From the NCBI GenBank assembly GCA_001314705.1, contig LJSU01000028.1, forward strand, positions 124,001-188,000: DNA of 64,000 bases, written 5' to 3'. Of this stretch, positions 45,912 to 54,703 are shown piece by piece; position 1 is the stretch's first letter; the number at the start of each line of letters is the position of its first letter. The position numbers were made by a program, and so were the translations under genes. The notes below the pieces were generated by a model. The model had not been told where the DNA came from. It worked only from the letters and a program-made list of their open reading frames with translations, and searched no databases. The stretch comes from Rhodobacteraceae bacterium HLUCCO07. Lineage in GTDB: Bacteria > Pseudomonadota > Alphaproteobacteria > Rhodobacterales > Rhodobacteraceae.

Positions 45912-47635
45912 ACGGAATCGCGTCATCCACGCCGCCGGGCCGGGCGCTGCGGCTTGCCGTGCTGCTGGCGGTGGCGGGCGGGGTGATCCTGCCGATCATC
46001 GCCGGGCTTTGGGAGACAGCGCGGGCGGGCTTTGGCATCCTGCCGGCCATCGGCGCCAATCACCTGTCGCTTGAGCCGTGGCGGATGCTCGCCGAACTGC
46101 CCGGTCTGGGCACGAGCCTGAAACTCACGCTGCTGACCGGGCTGGGGGCGACGGTGTTGTCGCTGATCCTGGCGGCGGGGACATGCGCGGCAGTGCATGG
46201 CCGGATGAGCACCCGCACGGGCGGGCGGATGCTGACCCCGTTCCTGGCCGCGCCCCATGCCGCGGTGGCCATCGGCTTGGCCTTCCTGCTGTCGCCCTCG
46301 GGATGGATCGCGCGGGCGCTGGCGCCGCTTGTCGGGTGGGACAGGCCGCCGATGTTGATCACGGTCAACGATCCCTGGGGCGGGGCGCTCATTCTCGGGC
46401 TTCTGGTCAAGGAGGTGCCGTTCCTCATGCTGGTGATGCTTTCGGCGCTGAGCCAGATCGCGGTGGCGCGGCATATCGCGGTGGGGCGGGCGCTGGGCTA
46501 TGGGCGCGGGACCGTGTGGGTCAAGGTGATCCTGCCGCAGGTCTGGCCGCTGGTGCGGCTGCCGGTGATGGTGGTGCTGGCCTATTCGCTGTCGGTGGTC
46601 GACATGGCGCTGATCCTCGGCCCGTCGAACCCGCCGACGCTCGCGGTGATGCTGCTCCGGCTGTTCTCGGCGCCCGATACGGCGATGCTGTTGCCCGCCT
46701 CGGCGGGGGCGGTGCTTCAGGGGGTGCTGGTGGCGCTGTCCTTCGGCCTTCTGCTGCTGGTCGAGCGGGGGGTGAAGCGCGTCGGGCTGTGGTGGCTGAG
46801 ACGTGGCGGGCGGGGGCTTTCGGCCGAACCGGGATTGATGCTCACCACCGGGGTGACGGCGACGGTGATGATGGCGGGCGCGCTGGGCATGCTGGCGCTG
46901 GTGGTCTGGTCGCTGGCCTGGCGCTGGCCGTGGCCCGGGATGCTGCCCGAGAGCTGGTCGCCCGGGGCGTGGATGCGCCCCGGCGCGGGCTGGGGGTGGG
47001 CGCTGTGGCATACGGTGCTCTTGGCCTTTGCGACCACGGGGCTTGCGCTGGCGCTGGCGGTGGCCTGGCTCGAAGGCGAGGACCGGGCGCGGATGCGACG
47101 CGCGCGCTGGGCCGAGGCGCTCATTTACCTGCCGCTGCTGGTGCCGCAGATCGCCTTTCTCTACGGGCTCAACGTGCTTTTCCTGCGGATCGGTATTTCG
47201 GGCGGCATGGCAGCGGTGATCTGGGCGCAGGCGCTGTTCGTGTTTCCCTATGTCATGATCGCGTTGTCGGACCCGTGGCGGGCGCTTGACCCCGGGTTGC
47301 CACGGGCGGCGGCGGCGCTGGGTGCCGGGCCGTGGCGCAGGCTCTGGGCGGTGAAACTGCCGGTTCTGCTCACGCCGATCCTGACCGCGGCGGCGATCGG
47401 GGTGGCGGTGTCGGTGGCGCAATACCTGCCGACGCTCTTCATGGGGGCGGGGCGAATCGCGACCCTGACGACCGAGGCGGTGACGCTGTCGTCGTCCTCG
47501 GACAGGCGTGTGACGGGGGTTTACGCGACGCTACAGGCGGGGCTGCCCTTTGCGGCCTATGCGGCGGCGTTCCTCATTCCGGCGCTGGCGCATCGCAACC
47601 GGCGCGCGTTGCAGGGTGGGGGGCCGGGCACATGA
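45908..47635 (+). CDS. ynjC: ABC transporter permease, two permease domains (YnjC-like)
   Basis: Two sets of TM segments and EAA-like loops; GTG start overlaps ynjB stop. Confidence 0.87.
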   Translation: MNGIASSTPPGRALRLAVLLAVAGGVILPIIAGLWETARAGFGILPAIGANHLSLEPWRMLAELPGLGTSLKLTLLTGLGATVLSLILAAGTCAAVHGRMSTRTGGRMLTPFLAAPHAAVAIGLAFLLSPSGWIARALAPLVGWDRPPMLITVNDPWGGALILGLLVKEVPFLMLVMLSALSQIAVARHIAVGRALGYGRGTVWVKVILPQVWPLVRLPVMVVLAYSLSVVDMALILGPSNPPTLAVMLLRLFSAPDTAMLLPASAGAVLQGVLVALSFGLLLLVERGVKRVGLWWLRRGGRGLSAEPGLMLTTGVTATVMMAGALGMLALVVWSLAWRWPWPGMLPESWSPGAWMRPGAGWGWALWHTVLLAFATTGLALALAVAWLEGEDRARMRRARWAEALIYLPLLVPQIAFLYGLNVLFLRIGISGGMAAVIWAQALFVFPYVMIALSDPWRALDPGLPRAAAALGAGPWRRLWAVKLPVLLTPILTAAAIGVAVSVAQYLPTLFMGAGRIATLTTEAVTLSSSSDRRVTGVYATLQAGLPFAAYAAAFLIPALAHRNRRALQGGGPGT

Positions 47636-48285
47636 CGCTGGAGATCAAGGGGCTTTCGGTGCGTTACCGGCAAGAGCCATCGCTTTTCGCGCCGCTCGAC
47701 CTGTGCATCGAGAGCGGCGAGGTGGCCACGGTGATGGGGCCATCGGGGATCGGCAAGTCGACCCTGCTCGACGCGATCGGCGGGCACCTGGCGGCGGGGT
47801 TCACGATGACGGGTTCGGTCCGGCTCGACGGGCGGGAGGTTACGCAACTGCCACCCGAGGCGCGGCGCATCGGGCTGATGTTCCAGGATGCGGCGCTGTT
47901 TCCGCACCTGTCGGTGGGCGACAACCTGGCCTTTGGCCTCGCCCGCGCGATAGGCGGGCGGGCGGCGCGGCGCGCGGCAGTCGAGGCGGCACTGGAACAG
48001 GCCGGCCTGGGCGGGCTTTACGAGCGCGACCCGGCGACGCTTTCGGGCGGCCAGCGGGCGCGGGCGGCGCTGATGCGTACGCTACTGGCTGACCCGCAGG
48101 CGCTTTTGCTGGACGAGCCCTTTTCGAGGCTCGACGCGGCGCGGCGGGCCGCGGTGCGGGGGTTCACCTTTGCGCATATCCGCGACCGGGCTATTCCGGC
48201 GCTCATGGTCACGCATGACCCGGCCGATGCCGAGGCCACGGGGGGGCAGGTCCTGAGCCTGGTGACGGAAGGCGCCGGCGGGTGA
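47632..48285 (+). CDS. ynjD: ABC transporter ATP-binding protein (YnjD-like)
   Basis: GPSGIGKSTLLDAIGGHL, LSGGQRARAALMRTLLADPQALLLDEPFSRLD. Confidence 0.9.
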   Translation: MTLEIKGLSVRYRQEPSLFAPLDLCIESGEVATVMGPSGIGKSTLLDAIGGHLAAGFTMTGSVRLDGREVTQLPPEARRIGLMFQDAALFPHLSVGDNLAFGLARAIGGRAARRAAVEAALEQAGLGGLYERDPATLSGGQRARAALMRTLLADPQALLLDEPFSRLDAARRAAVRGFTFAHIRDRAIPALMVTHDPADAEATGGQVLSLVTEGAGG

Positions 48286-48316
48286 CGACGGGCCGGGGAC
48301 GGCCTGTTGTCGACGC

Positions 48317-50521
48317 CTATTCCGGCGGCGCCGCGGCCAGGAGCGCCTCGATCTCGCGACGGGTATCGGCGCTTGCATCCACGCGCCTTCGCGAGGAGGC
48401 CAAGGGTGCCGGATCGTTTGAAGGTCCGGTCGCGTCAATGCGGGATGGTTGCCCGATTTCCGGGTTTGCAGGCGACCCTGCCAGCAACTCTTCCAGCGCC
48501 TCGACCTTGTCGTCGTCGCCCAGGCCCCGGTAGAGGGCCAGGGCCTGCTCGAAATTCCGCCTCGATTCGCTCAGCTGCGCGCGCAGCCTGTCGGCGCGTG
48601 CACCTTCGAGCCCGGACAGTTCGGCCGCGGCCATGTCGGGATTCCCGAGGTCGATTTGCGCCCTGGCCCGCAGGCGCCTGGCCGCCTGCATGTCGTGCCC
48701 GCGAAACGCCGGCCCCAGAAGATCGACGGCCGAATCTGGAAAGCCGAGCGCGACAAGCCGGTCCGCGATGCCGAAAACGGTCTCGGAGACAAGCTCGTTC
48801 AGGGTATCGGGTGTCAGGGCGAGAGCGGCCGACAGGAACACCGGGTCGGATGCCTTGCGCGCCATGCGATCATGGAGGAAATCCTGCGCCTGGCGAAAGG
48901 CGTCGCCATCGACATCGGCCCGGAGCCCCGCCAGCGCATCAAGGGATTCGGAAAATGCATCCGAAAGGGTCAGCGCGACAACCGTGGAGAACCGAAGCTC
49001 GGCGGAGAGTTCGTTCGTGGAATACTCCTTTTGAAGGATGCGTGCCATTTGTGCGGTGTCATAATCGATCGATCCGTCCTCGCGCATCTTTCGCGAGATC
49101 AGTTCGATCATGGCCCTCGGCGAGGTTTCGTGGTTCTGTTCGGTCAATTCCGTCAGTGTTTCATACGCCTCGCCGGCCCGGTTCTCGTCATCGCGGATCA
49201 GGGCGCCGGCCAGTTTCGCGTTCGGATCCGCCGCCGCGCCGCTGCGCGCCGCGAGCCTGAGCACCTCTTTCGCGTCCTGCGGCATGTCGAGCGATCGAAA
49301 CCGCTCGCTCAGGGCCCCGGCAAGATGCGTGCGCAAGGTGGACGGCAGCCGGTCAAAGGCGGTCAGCACGGCCGACGGGTCGACTTCCGTTCCGATCGCG
49401 CCTGCCTCATGGCTCAGCATCGACCAGAGCGCGGCTTCGTTGTCGCATGACAGCGCATCCGCGAACATGTTCTGCCCGGGGACCGTGCCGGTCTCGATCA
49501 GCGACGCGATGGCCACGAGATGCCCGGCATCGTCGACGAACTCCTCGAGGACAAGCATGGCCTCGGCCCCGAAGCCGAAGAAGATGTAGACCTTTGCCAA
49601 CTCAAGGGCGATCTCCCGCCTCGACCGATCGAATTCTCCGTAAAGCTCGGATCTGAGCCTGCCGATGGCGGTCGTGAAATGCCCCTCGCGTGCCCAATCC
49701 GCGATATCCAGGTCCTTTTCGACGAGACAGGTTTCATCCCTCGTTGCCGCCATTGCGGCGAGCCGGTCTCGTGGTTCGGGCTTGTCGGCGCCGTTGCGAA
49801 TGGCGAGGTTCACGCCTTGCAACCCCTCGCCGTCCACGTCTTGCAGGGCCGTGGTCACAAGGTCCTGCAACGCGTCCGGCCGTCGCTGCTCCTTCGCGTC
49901 GGTATCGGGCTGTTCCGCGGTCGCGTGCGGCGTGATCGTCGGGCTTGCAGAAGCGGCCCCCGGTATCCGGCGCCGTGGAGCACTCTTCGGTTTCTTGTCG
50001 TCCCCGGCCTCCTGCGGCGGGTCAGCAGGCGGCGCCATGGCCGGTGTCGTCGCATGGTTCGCGCGCAGGACGGCGTTGTCGATCCAGAAGGTCGTGAGGA
50101 AATCGGCCCGCTCGCGTTCATCTGCCTCATCGGGGCTTGCGGATCGGCGTTCGCTCACGTCGACGACCAGCATGGTGCCGCCGAAGAGAAAGGCATTGAC
50201 CGCGCAATCGCAATTCAGGCCGACCCGCAGAACCCCGTCCCGTTGCCCCTGTTCGACCGCTCCGATGCGATCCGCATTCAGCCGGGACCTGGCGGCAGAC
50301 AGATCGAAGCTCAGGTCAGGCGCCTCGAACACGAGGTCGAAACGGGTTTCATGCTCGACCATCCGCCATGCGAGGCTGCGGGGCAGATCGAGCGCCAGCC
50401 GGGTGAACCCCTCATGCTCGCCCCCGCGCACCCGGATCGTTTCGGCCGCCACGCCGTGGGCGGCCAGATGAAAGGCCATCAGCAGGGCCAGGGACAACCA
50501 CTTTCGACAGACTGTCGGCAT
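48317..50521 (-). CDS. Large secreted protein of unknown function in the motA/motE locus (helical/TPR-like)
   Basis: 734 aa; signal peptide MPTVCRKWLSLALLMAFHLAAHGVAAE; N-terminal RVRGGEHEGFTRLALDLP region, low-complexity linker, helical repeats; 2 nt after motA stop. Confidence 0.7.
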   Translation of the reverse strand: MPTVCRKWLSLALLMAFHLAAHGVAAETIRVRGGEHEGFTRLALDLPRSLAWRMVEHETRFDLVFEAPDLSFDLSAARSRLNADRIGAVEQGQRDGVLRVGLNCDCAVNAFLFGGTMLVVDVSERRSASPDEADERERADFLTTFWIDNAVLRANHATTPAMAPPADPPQEAGDDKKPKSAPRRRIPGAASASPTITPHATAEQPDTDAKEQRRPDALQDLVTTALQDVDGEGLQGVNLAIRNGADKPEPRDRLAAMAATRDETCLVEKDLDIADWAREGHFTTAIGRLRSELYGEFDRSRREIALELAKVYIFFGFGAEAMLVLEEFVDDAGHLVAIASLIETGTVPGQNMFADALSCDNEAALWSMLSHEAGAIGTEVDPSAVLTAFDRLPSTLRTHLAGALSERFRSLDMPQDAKEVLRLAARSGAAADPNAKLAGALIRDDENRAGEAYETLTELTEQNHETSPRAMIELISRKMREDGSIDYDTAQMARILQKEYSTNELSAELRFSTVVALTLSDAFSESLDALAGLRADVDGDAFRQAQDFLHDRMARKASDPVFLSAALALTPDTLNELVSETVFGIADRLVALGFPDSAVDLLGPAFRGHDMQAARRLRARAQIDLGNPDMAAAELSGLEGARADRLRAQLSESRRNFEQALALYRGLGDDDKVEALEELLAGSPANPEIGQPSRIDATGPSNDPAPLASSRRRVDASADTRREIEALLAAAPPE

Positions 50522-50523
50522 TC

Positions 50524-51390
50524 TCAGGCTTCCTTGCGCAGGTCCTTGAGCGATTTCTCAAGCTCCGAAAAGCTCGGGCGGCGGTTGATGGGAATGTTCT
50601 GACGTCCCACCTCGATGCAGATATTGGCCGAATGGTTGTGCAGGTTCGCGATCAGGATTTCGCGGATCAGGTGATAGAAATGTTCATCCTCCTCGACCAC
50701 GTTCCGGACCTTGGCCGAGAACGGGCCGACGAAGCCGTAGGAAAGAAAGACGCCGAGGAACGTCCCGACAAGGGCGCCGCCGATCATCTTGCCCAGGATC
50801 TCGGGCGGTTGGTCGATCGACCCCATGGTCTTGATGACGCCCAGGACCGCGGCGACAATGCCGAGCGCGGGCAACCCGTCCGCCATGTTCTGAAGCGCGT
50901 GGCTGGAATGCAGGGAATGATGCAGGTTTGCCTCCATTCGCTTGTCCAGCACCTCTTCGACCTGGTGGGGATCATCATAGTTCATGGATGCAGAGCGCAA
51001 TGTGTCGGCGATCAGTTCGACCGCCTCCCTGTCGGTGACGATCTTGGGATACCTTTGGAAAATCGCGCTGTTTTCGGGATCTTCCACGTGTTCTTCGATC
51101 GCGACCGGGCTGGTTCGGGCCAGCCTGATCAACTCGTAAAGCAGGCAGATCAGATCGCGGTAATCCTCCGGTTTCCAGTTCGGTCCCTTGAAGACCTTTC
51201 TGATATCCTTGAGCGTCTTCTTCACCGCATGCAGGTCATTGGAAATCAGAAAGGCACCGATCGCGGCGCCACCGATCATCATCAGCTCGAATGGCAACGC
51301 CTTCATGATGATGCCAATGTTTCCGCCCGCGAGCAGGTAGCCCCCGAAAACCATCGAGAGAACCACCCCGATACCGATAATTCCGTTCAT
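50524..51390 (-). CDS. motA: Flagellar motor stator protein MotA
   Basis: GVVLSMVFGGYLLAGGNIGIIMKALPFELMMIGGAAIGAFLI; AVLGVIKTMGSIDQPPEILGKMIGGALVGTFLGVFLSYGFVGPF. Confidence 0.95.
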   Translation of the reverse strand: MNGIIGIGVVLSMVFGGYLLAGGNIGIIMKALPFELMMIGGAAIGAFLISNDLHAVKKTLKDIRKVFKGPNWKPEDYRDLICLLYELIRLARTSPVAIEEHVEDPENSAIFQRYPKIVTDREAVELIADTLRSASMNYDDPHQVEEVLDKRMEANLHHSLHSSHALQNMADGLPALGIVAAVLGVIKTMGSIDQPPEILGKMIGGALVGTFLGVFLSYGFVGPFSAKVRNVVEEDEHFYHLIREILIANLHNHSANICIEVGRQNIPINRRPSFSELEKSLKDLRKEA

Positions 51391-51458
51391 CCCTCATATC
51401 CCCGTTGCTGCAACCGACCGAAAGGACGCATGTGCTTGCATGGCCACTCCCCTGCCGC

Positions 51459-52076
51459 TCAATTCTTCGGGCCGAGCGCACTTCGCCCGGCGAGTATCGC
51501 GCTGATGGAATAGGCGCGCTCGGCGCTCAGGCCCGCCATGATCCCGGCCGCCGCCTCGGGCTTCATCCGGGCCAGGAACCCGGCGGAAAAGTCCGGGTCC
51601 ATTTCCTCGAACAGGACGGATGCGTCCTTGGACTTCATGTTTTCATAGACCGCGGTGAGCGTTTCCAGATCGCGTTCGGAGGCACCGTCGGCGACGTCGA
51701 TCGTGCGTTTCAGCTCGGTTTCCGCGGCTTTCAACTCGCTCAGCCGGTGTTCGATCCGGGCTTCTGCCGCAGCGAGATCCTGCAACCTTTGTTCCAGTTG
51801 TGCTTCTCGCTGCTCAAGGCGGTTTTCCCGCTTCGTCAGGGCGTCGAGGACGGCGCTTACCTCGGACTCCTGCATTGGGGCCGTGTCCTCGTCCTTGCCG
51901 TTGGGTTCCTCGGCCTCGGGCTGTCCTGCGGTCTGATCGGCAAGGACGCCGCCCACATTGGTTCCCAGGCGCAGCAAACCGGAGGCCATCAGGAAGAAGG
52001 CGACAAGAAACAGGGCCCGTCCGACCGGGCGCATGCGGCGTCGGGCTCTTGCCGATCGCTTGGCGATGGCGACCAT
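51459..52076 (-). CDS. MotE-family protein (TM + coiled coil + MgtE-N-like C-terminus)
   Basis: Single TM, long coiled coil, VYENMKSKDASVLFEEMDPDFSAGFLARMKPEAAAGIMAGLSAERAYSISAILAGR. Confidence 0.8.
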   Translation of the reverse strand: MVAIAKRSARARRRMRPVGRALFLVAFFLMASGLLRLGTNVGGVLADQTAGQPEAEEPNGKDEDTAPMQESEVSAVLDALTKRENRLEQREAQLEQRLQDLAAAEARIEHRLSELKAAETELKRTIDVADGASERDLETLTAVYENMKSKDASVLFEEMDPDFSAGFLARMKPEAAAGIMAGLSAERAYSISAILAGRSALGPKN

Positions 52077-52079
52077 GCG

Positions 52080-52442
52080 TCAGTCCTTCCCGCCTGCGTG
52101 CCTCAGGAACACCGGCTCGGACCCGTCGGGCGGCGATGACCCGGTCTCTTCCGGCGCCTCGGTGATGTCGTGCATCGACGCGAGCAGCAGTTCCAGCCTC
52201 TTGGCGGCCAGCTCGGCCCGGTCGGTCAGGCCCGAGATCGATTCGGTGGTGGTGGAGGCGGCATCCCTGACCTCGCTCAATGTCGAGGTGAGATCATCGA
52301 CCTGCATCGAGAGCAGCGCCACGGCCCGTCCGACCCCGGATTCCAGATCGTTGAACCGCGCGAGACGCCTTGCGATGACGAAGCAGTAGATCCCGGCCCC
52401 CAACGCACCTGCAACCAATAGAATATCCGCAACGAATTGCAT
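52080..52442 (-). CDS. Small N-terminally anchored coiled-coil membrane protein, unknown function
   Basis: 120 aa between motE-like and fliL; MQFVADILLVAGALGAGIYCFVIARRLARFNDLESGVGRAVALLSMQVDDLTSTLSEVR. Confidence 0.65.
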   Translation of the reverse strand: MQFVADILLVAGALGAGIYCFVIARRLARFNDLESGVGRAVALLSMQVDDLTSTLSEVRDAASTTTESISGLTDRAELAAKRLELLLASMHDITEAPEETGSSPPDGSEPVFLRHAGGKD

Positions 52443-52451
52443 TGAAGCCCC

Positions 52452-52958
52452 CTAGATTACCGCGAATTCCATGATCAGAAGATCGTTGACCTTGCCCTCT
52501 CCGATGACCGTCTTGATCCGTCGCAGGATCTGCCCGCGAATTCGAACAAGCGCGGCGGAATCCGCTATGTCGGTATAGTCCAGGGCTCGCAAATATCCGT
52601 TAATGACATCCGCAACGCGCGGCAGGAACCTGGTCACGTCGCCCTGGAATTCGGATGGAACCTCGAGTTGCGCGCGAAAGCGAAGGTGCCTGTTTTCCCC
52701 GTCCGTCCGAAGTTGAACGACGATCGGCTCGATCGGCACGAAACGAACATCGGGCATGTCGTCGGCATCGCTTTCCCGCGCCTCGAATCGCCCGATGTCA
52801 GGGTTTGAACCCATCGGGATATATCCCGAATAGGCCGCGTAGAAACCGCCGGCGGCGCCGATGATCCCGATGGTCAGGCCCATGAAAAGAAAGGCTTTCG
52901 AGCGCTTCTTTCCACCGCCTTCACCGGCCTCGTCATTTTCGTCTTGCGTGTCCGCCAT
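52452..52958 (-). CDS. fliL: Flagellar basal body-associated protein FliL
   Basis: KAFLFMGLTIGIIGAAGGFYAAYSGYI; FVPIEPIVVQL...RIRGQILRRIKTVIGEGKVNDLLIMEFAVI. Confidence 0.85.
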   Translation of the reverse strand: MADTQDENDEAGEGGGKKRSKAFLFMGLTIGIIGAAGGFYAAYSGYIPMGSNPDIGRFEARESDADDMPDVRFVPIEPIVVQLRTDGENRHLRFRAQLEVPSEFQGDVTRFLPRVADVINGYLRALDYTDIADSAALVRIRGQILRRIKTVIGEGKVNDLLIMEFAVI

Positions 52959-53003
52959 GGAAGCCTCCGACCGTTGCGATGGCGGAACAATAGCAAGCTG
53001 CCC

Positions 53004-53018
53004 CTAACCGATTCTTAA
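53004..53018. promoter_or_regulatory. CtrA-like site with embedded GANTC in the divergent fliL/fliF region
   Basis: CTAA-CCGATTC-TTAA (reverse complement TTAA-GAATCGG-TTAG), GATTC inside the spacer. Confidence 0.45.
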
Positions 53019-53077
53019 TCAAGATCTGGAACAAGCTGCGTTCGGGGAGACCCGTTTCCAATGCTCCGGAGAGGCAT

Positions 53078-54703
53078 ATGCAACACCTGAAAATCCTGTG
53101 GCTTTCGCTGGATACGCGCAAGCAGGTCATCGCTGTCCTCGGCGGGCTTGCCATCGTCGCGACGCTTTTCGCGATTTTCCAGATCGCCACCAAGCCGAGC
53201 ATGAGCTTGCTCTATTCCGGCCTTGAGGACCGGGCCTCGGGCGACGTCATTCAGGCGCTTGAGGCCAAGGGCGTCATCCATGAGATTCGCGGCGACAGCA
53301 TCTTCGTTGAAACCTCGCGACGCGACGCCCTGCGCATGAGCCTCGCCAGCGAGGGGCTGCCGGGCATGTCCAGCACGGGCTATGAGGTTCTCGACGGGTT
53401 GAACGGCTTTGGCACGACATCGCAGATGTTCGATGCCGCCTATTGGCGCGCCAAGGAAGGCGAACTTGCAAGGACGATCCTTGCAAGCCCGATGATATCG
53501 AGCGCACGGGTCCATATCGCGACCTCGCTTCGGCGGACCGCGTTCAACGACTCGGAGCCGAGCGCGTCCGTATCGGTGATCACGGCTGGGGGCGACCTTC
53601 CCGCGCGCCATGCCAAGGCCCTGAAGTATCTGGTGGCATCGGCCGTCGCCGGCCTTACCCCCGAGAATGTCGCGATCGTGGACGGTCAGGGCGGGGTGAT
53701 CGACGACTCGGAGGCGTCGAACGCGACCAGTCTTGCGGATCAGAGAGCGGAAATCCTGCGCGGCCGGGTCCAGAACCTGCTCGAGGCGCGGGTCGGTCAC
53801 GGAAACGCCGTGGTGGAGGTCAGCATCGAGACCGTCACCGAGAGCGAATCGATACATCAAAAGCAGATCGACCCGGACAGCCGTGTGGTCATCAGCACCG
53901 ACTCCGAAGAGACCGTCAACAGGTCCACGAACGCCGATACGGCGGCGGTCGGCGTCGCCTCGAACCTGCCTGATGGTGATGCGGACGCCCAGCAGAACAG
54001 CGAGAGCAACGAGAACAGGACACGCGAGCGTATCAATTACGAAATCTCGGAAACCGAGCGCAGGATCGTAAGGGAGCCGGGTGCGGTCAAGCGACTGACT
54101 GTCGCTGTTCTGGTCAACAGCGCGCTTGGCCCCGACGCGGCGGCAGAGCCGGGCAACCCGCAAAGGTCGGATGCCGAACTGGCGAACCTGCGCGAGCTTG
54201 TCGCCTCCGCGGTCGGTTACGACGAGCAACGTGGGGACATGATCACGATCAAGGCCATGGAGTTCGAGGCCCCGGGCGCGCCCGGCACCGGATCGGCGCC
54301 GTCATTGATCGACGCGTGGGGCATTGACGTCATGTCCCTTGTGAAGCTCGTCATTCTGGCGCTGACGGTTCTGGCTACGGCCCTCCTCGTCCTGCGACCG
54401 ATCCTGAAGGGAGCCCGGCAAGACACCGGGGCTCTGGCGGCGCCCCCGACCCTGCCGGGTCTGGACGGGGCCGCGCGACAGGAGGCGAGGATGGACGCCC
54501 TGACAGGCGAGATCGACGACACCCCGCGCAACACCGAACGAATGGAGCTCGTGCCCTCGGCGCGGACAGATCCGGGCGATGCGCTCGCCGAGCGGTCCGG
54601 CGAAGACCCGGTCGGGCGTTTGCGGACCATGATCGAGGAGCGAAAGGAGGAAACCGTCGAAATCCTGAGAAACTGGCTGGAACCGAAAGAAGAGGACGCA
54701 TGA
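53078..54703 (+). CDS. fliF: Flagellar MS-ring protein FliF
   Basis: SLLYSGLEDRASGDVIQALEAKGVIHEIRGDSIFV; LARTILASPMISSARVHIATSLRRTAF; SASVSVITAGGDLPARHAKALKYLVASAVAGLTPENVAIVDGQGGVI. Confidence 0.95.
   Translation: MQHLKILWLSLDTRKQVIAVLGGLAIVATLFAIFQIATKPSMSLLYSGLEDRASGDVIQALEAKGVIHEIRGDSIFVETSRRDALRMSLASEGLPGMSSTGYEVLDGLNGFGTTSQMFDAAYWRAKEGELARTILASPMISSARVHIATSLRRTAFNDSEPSASVSVITAGGDLPARHAKALKYLVASAVAGLTPENVAIVDGQGGVIDDSEASNATSLADQRAEILRGRVQNLLEARVGHGNAVVEVSIETVTESESIHQKQIDPDSRVVISTDSEETVNRSTNADTAAVGVASNLPDGDADAQQNSESNENRTRERINYEISETERRIVREPGAVKRLTVAVLVNSALGPDAAAEPGNPQRSDAELANLRELVASAVGYDEQRGDMITIKAMEFEAPGAPGTGSAPSLIDAWGIDVMSLVKLVILALTVLATALLVLRPILKGARQDTGALAAPPTLPGLDGAARQEARMDALTGEIDDTPRNTERMELVPSARTDPGDALAERSGEDPVGRLRTMIEERKEETVEILRNWLEPKEEDA

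Noticed and set aside
45923-47422. 499-aa minus-strand ORF extremely rich in Arg/His/Pro/Gln
   Set aside because: Antisense to the ynjC permease; composition is the reverse complement of GC-rich TM codons.
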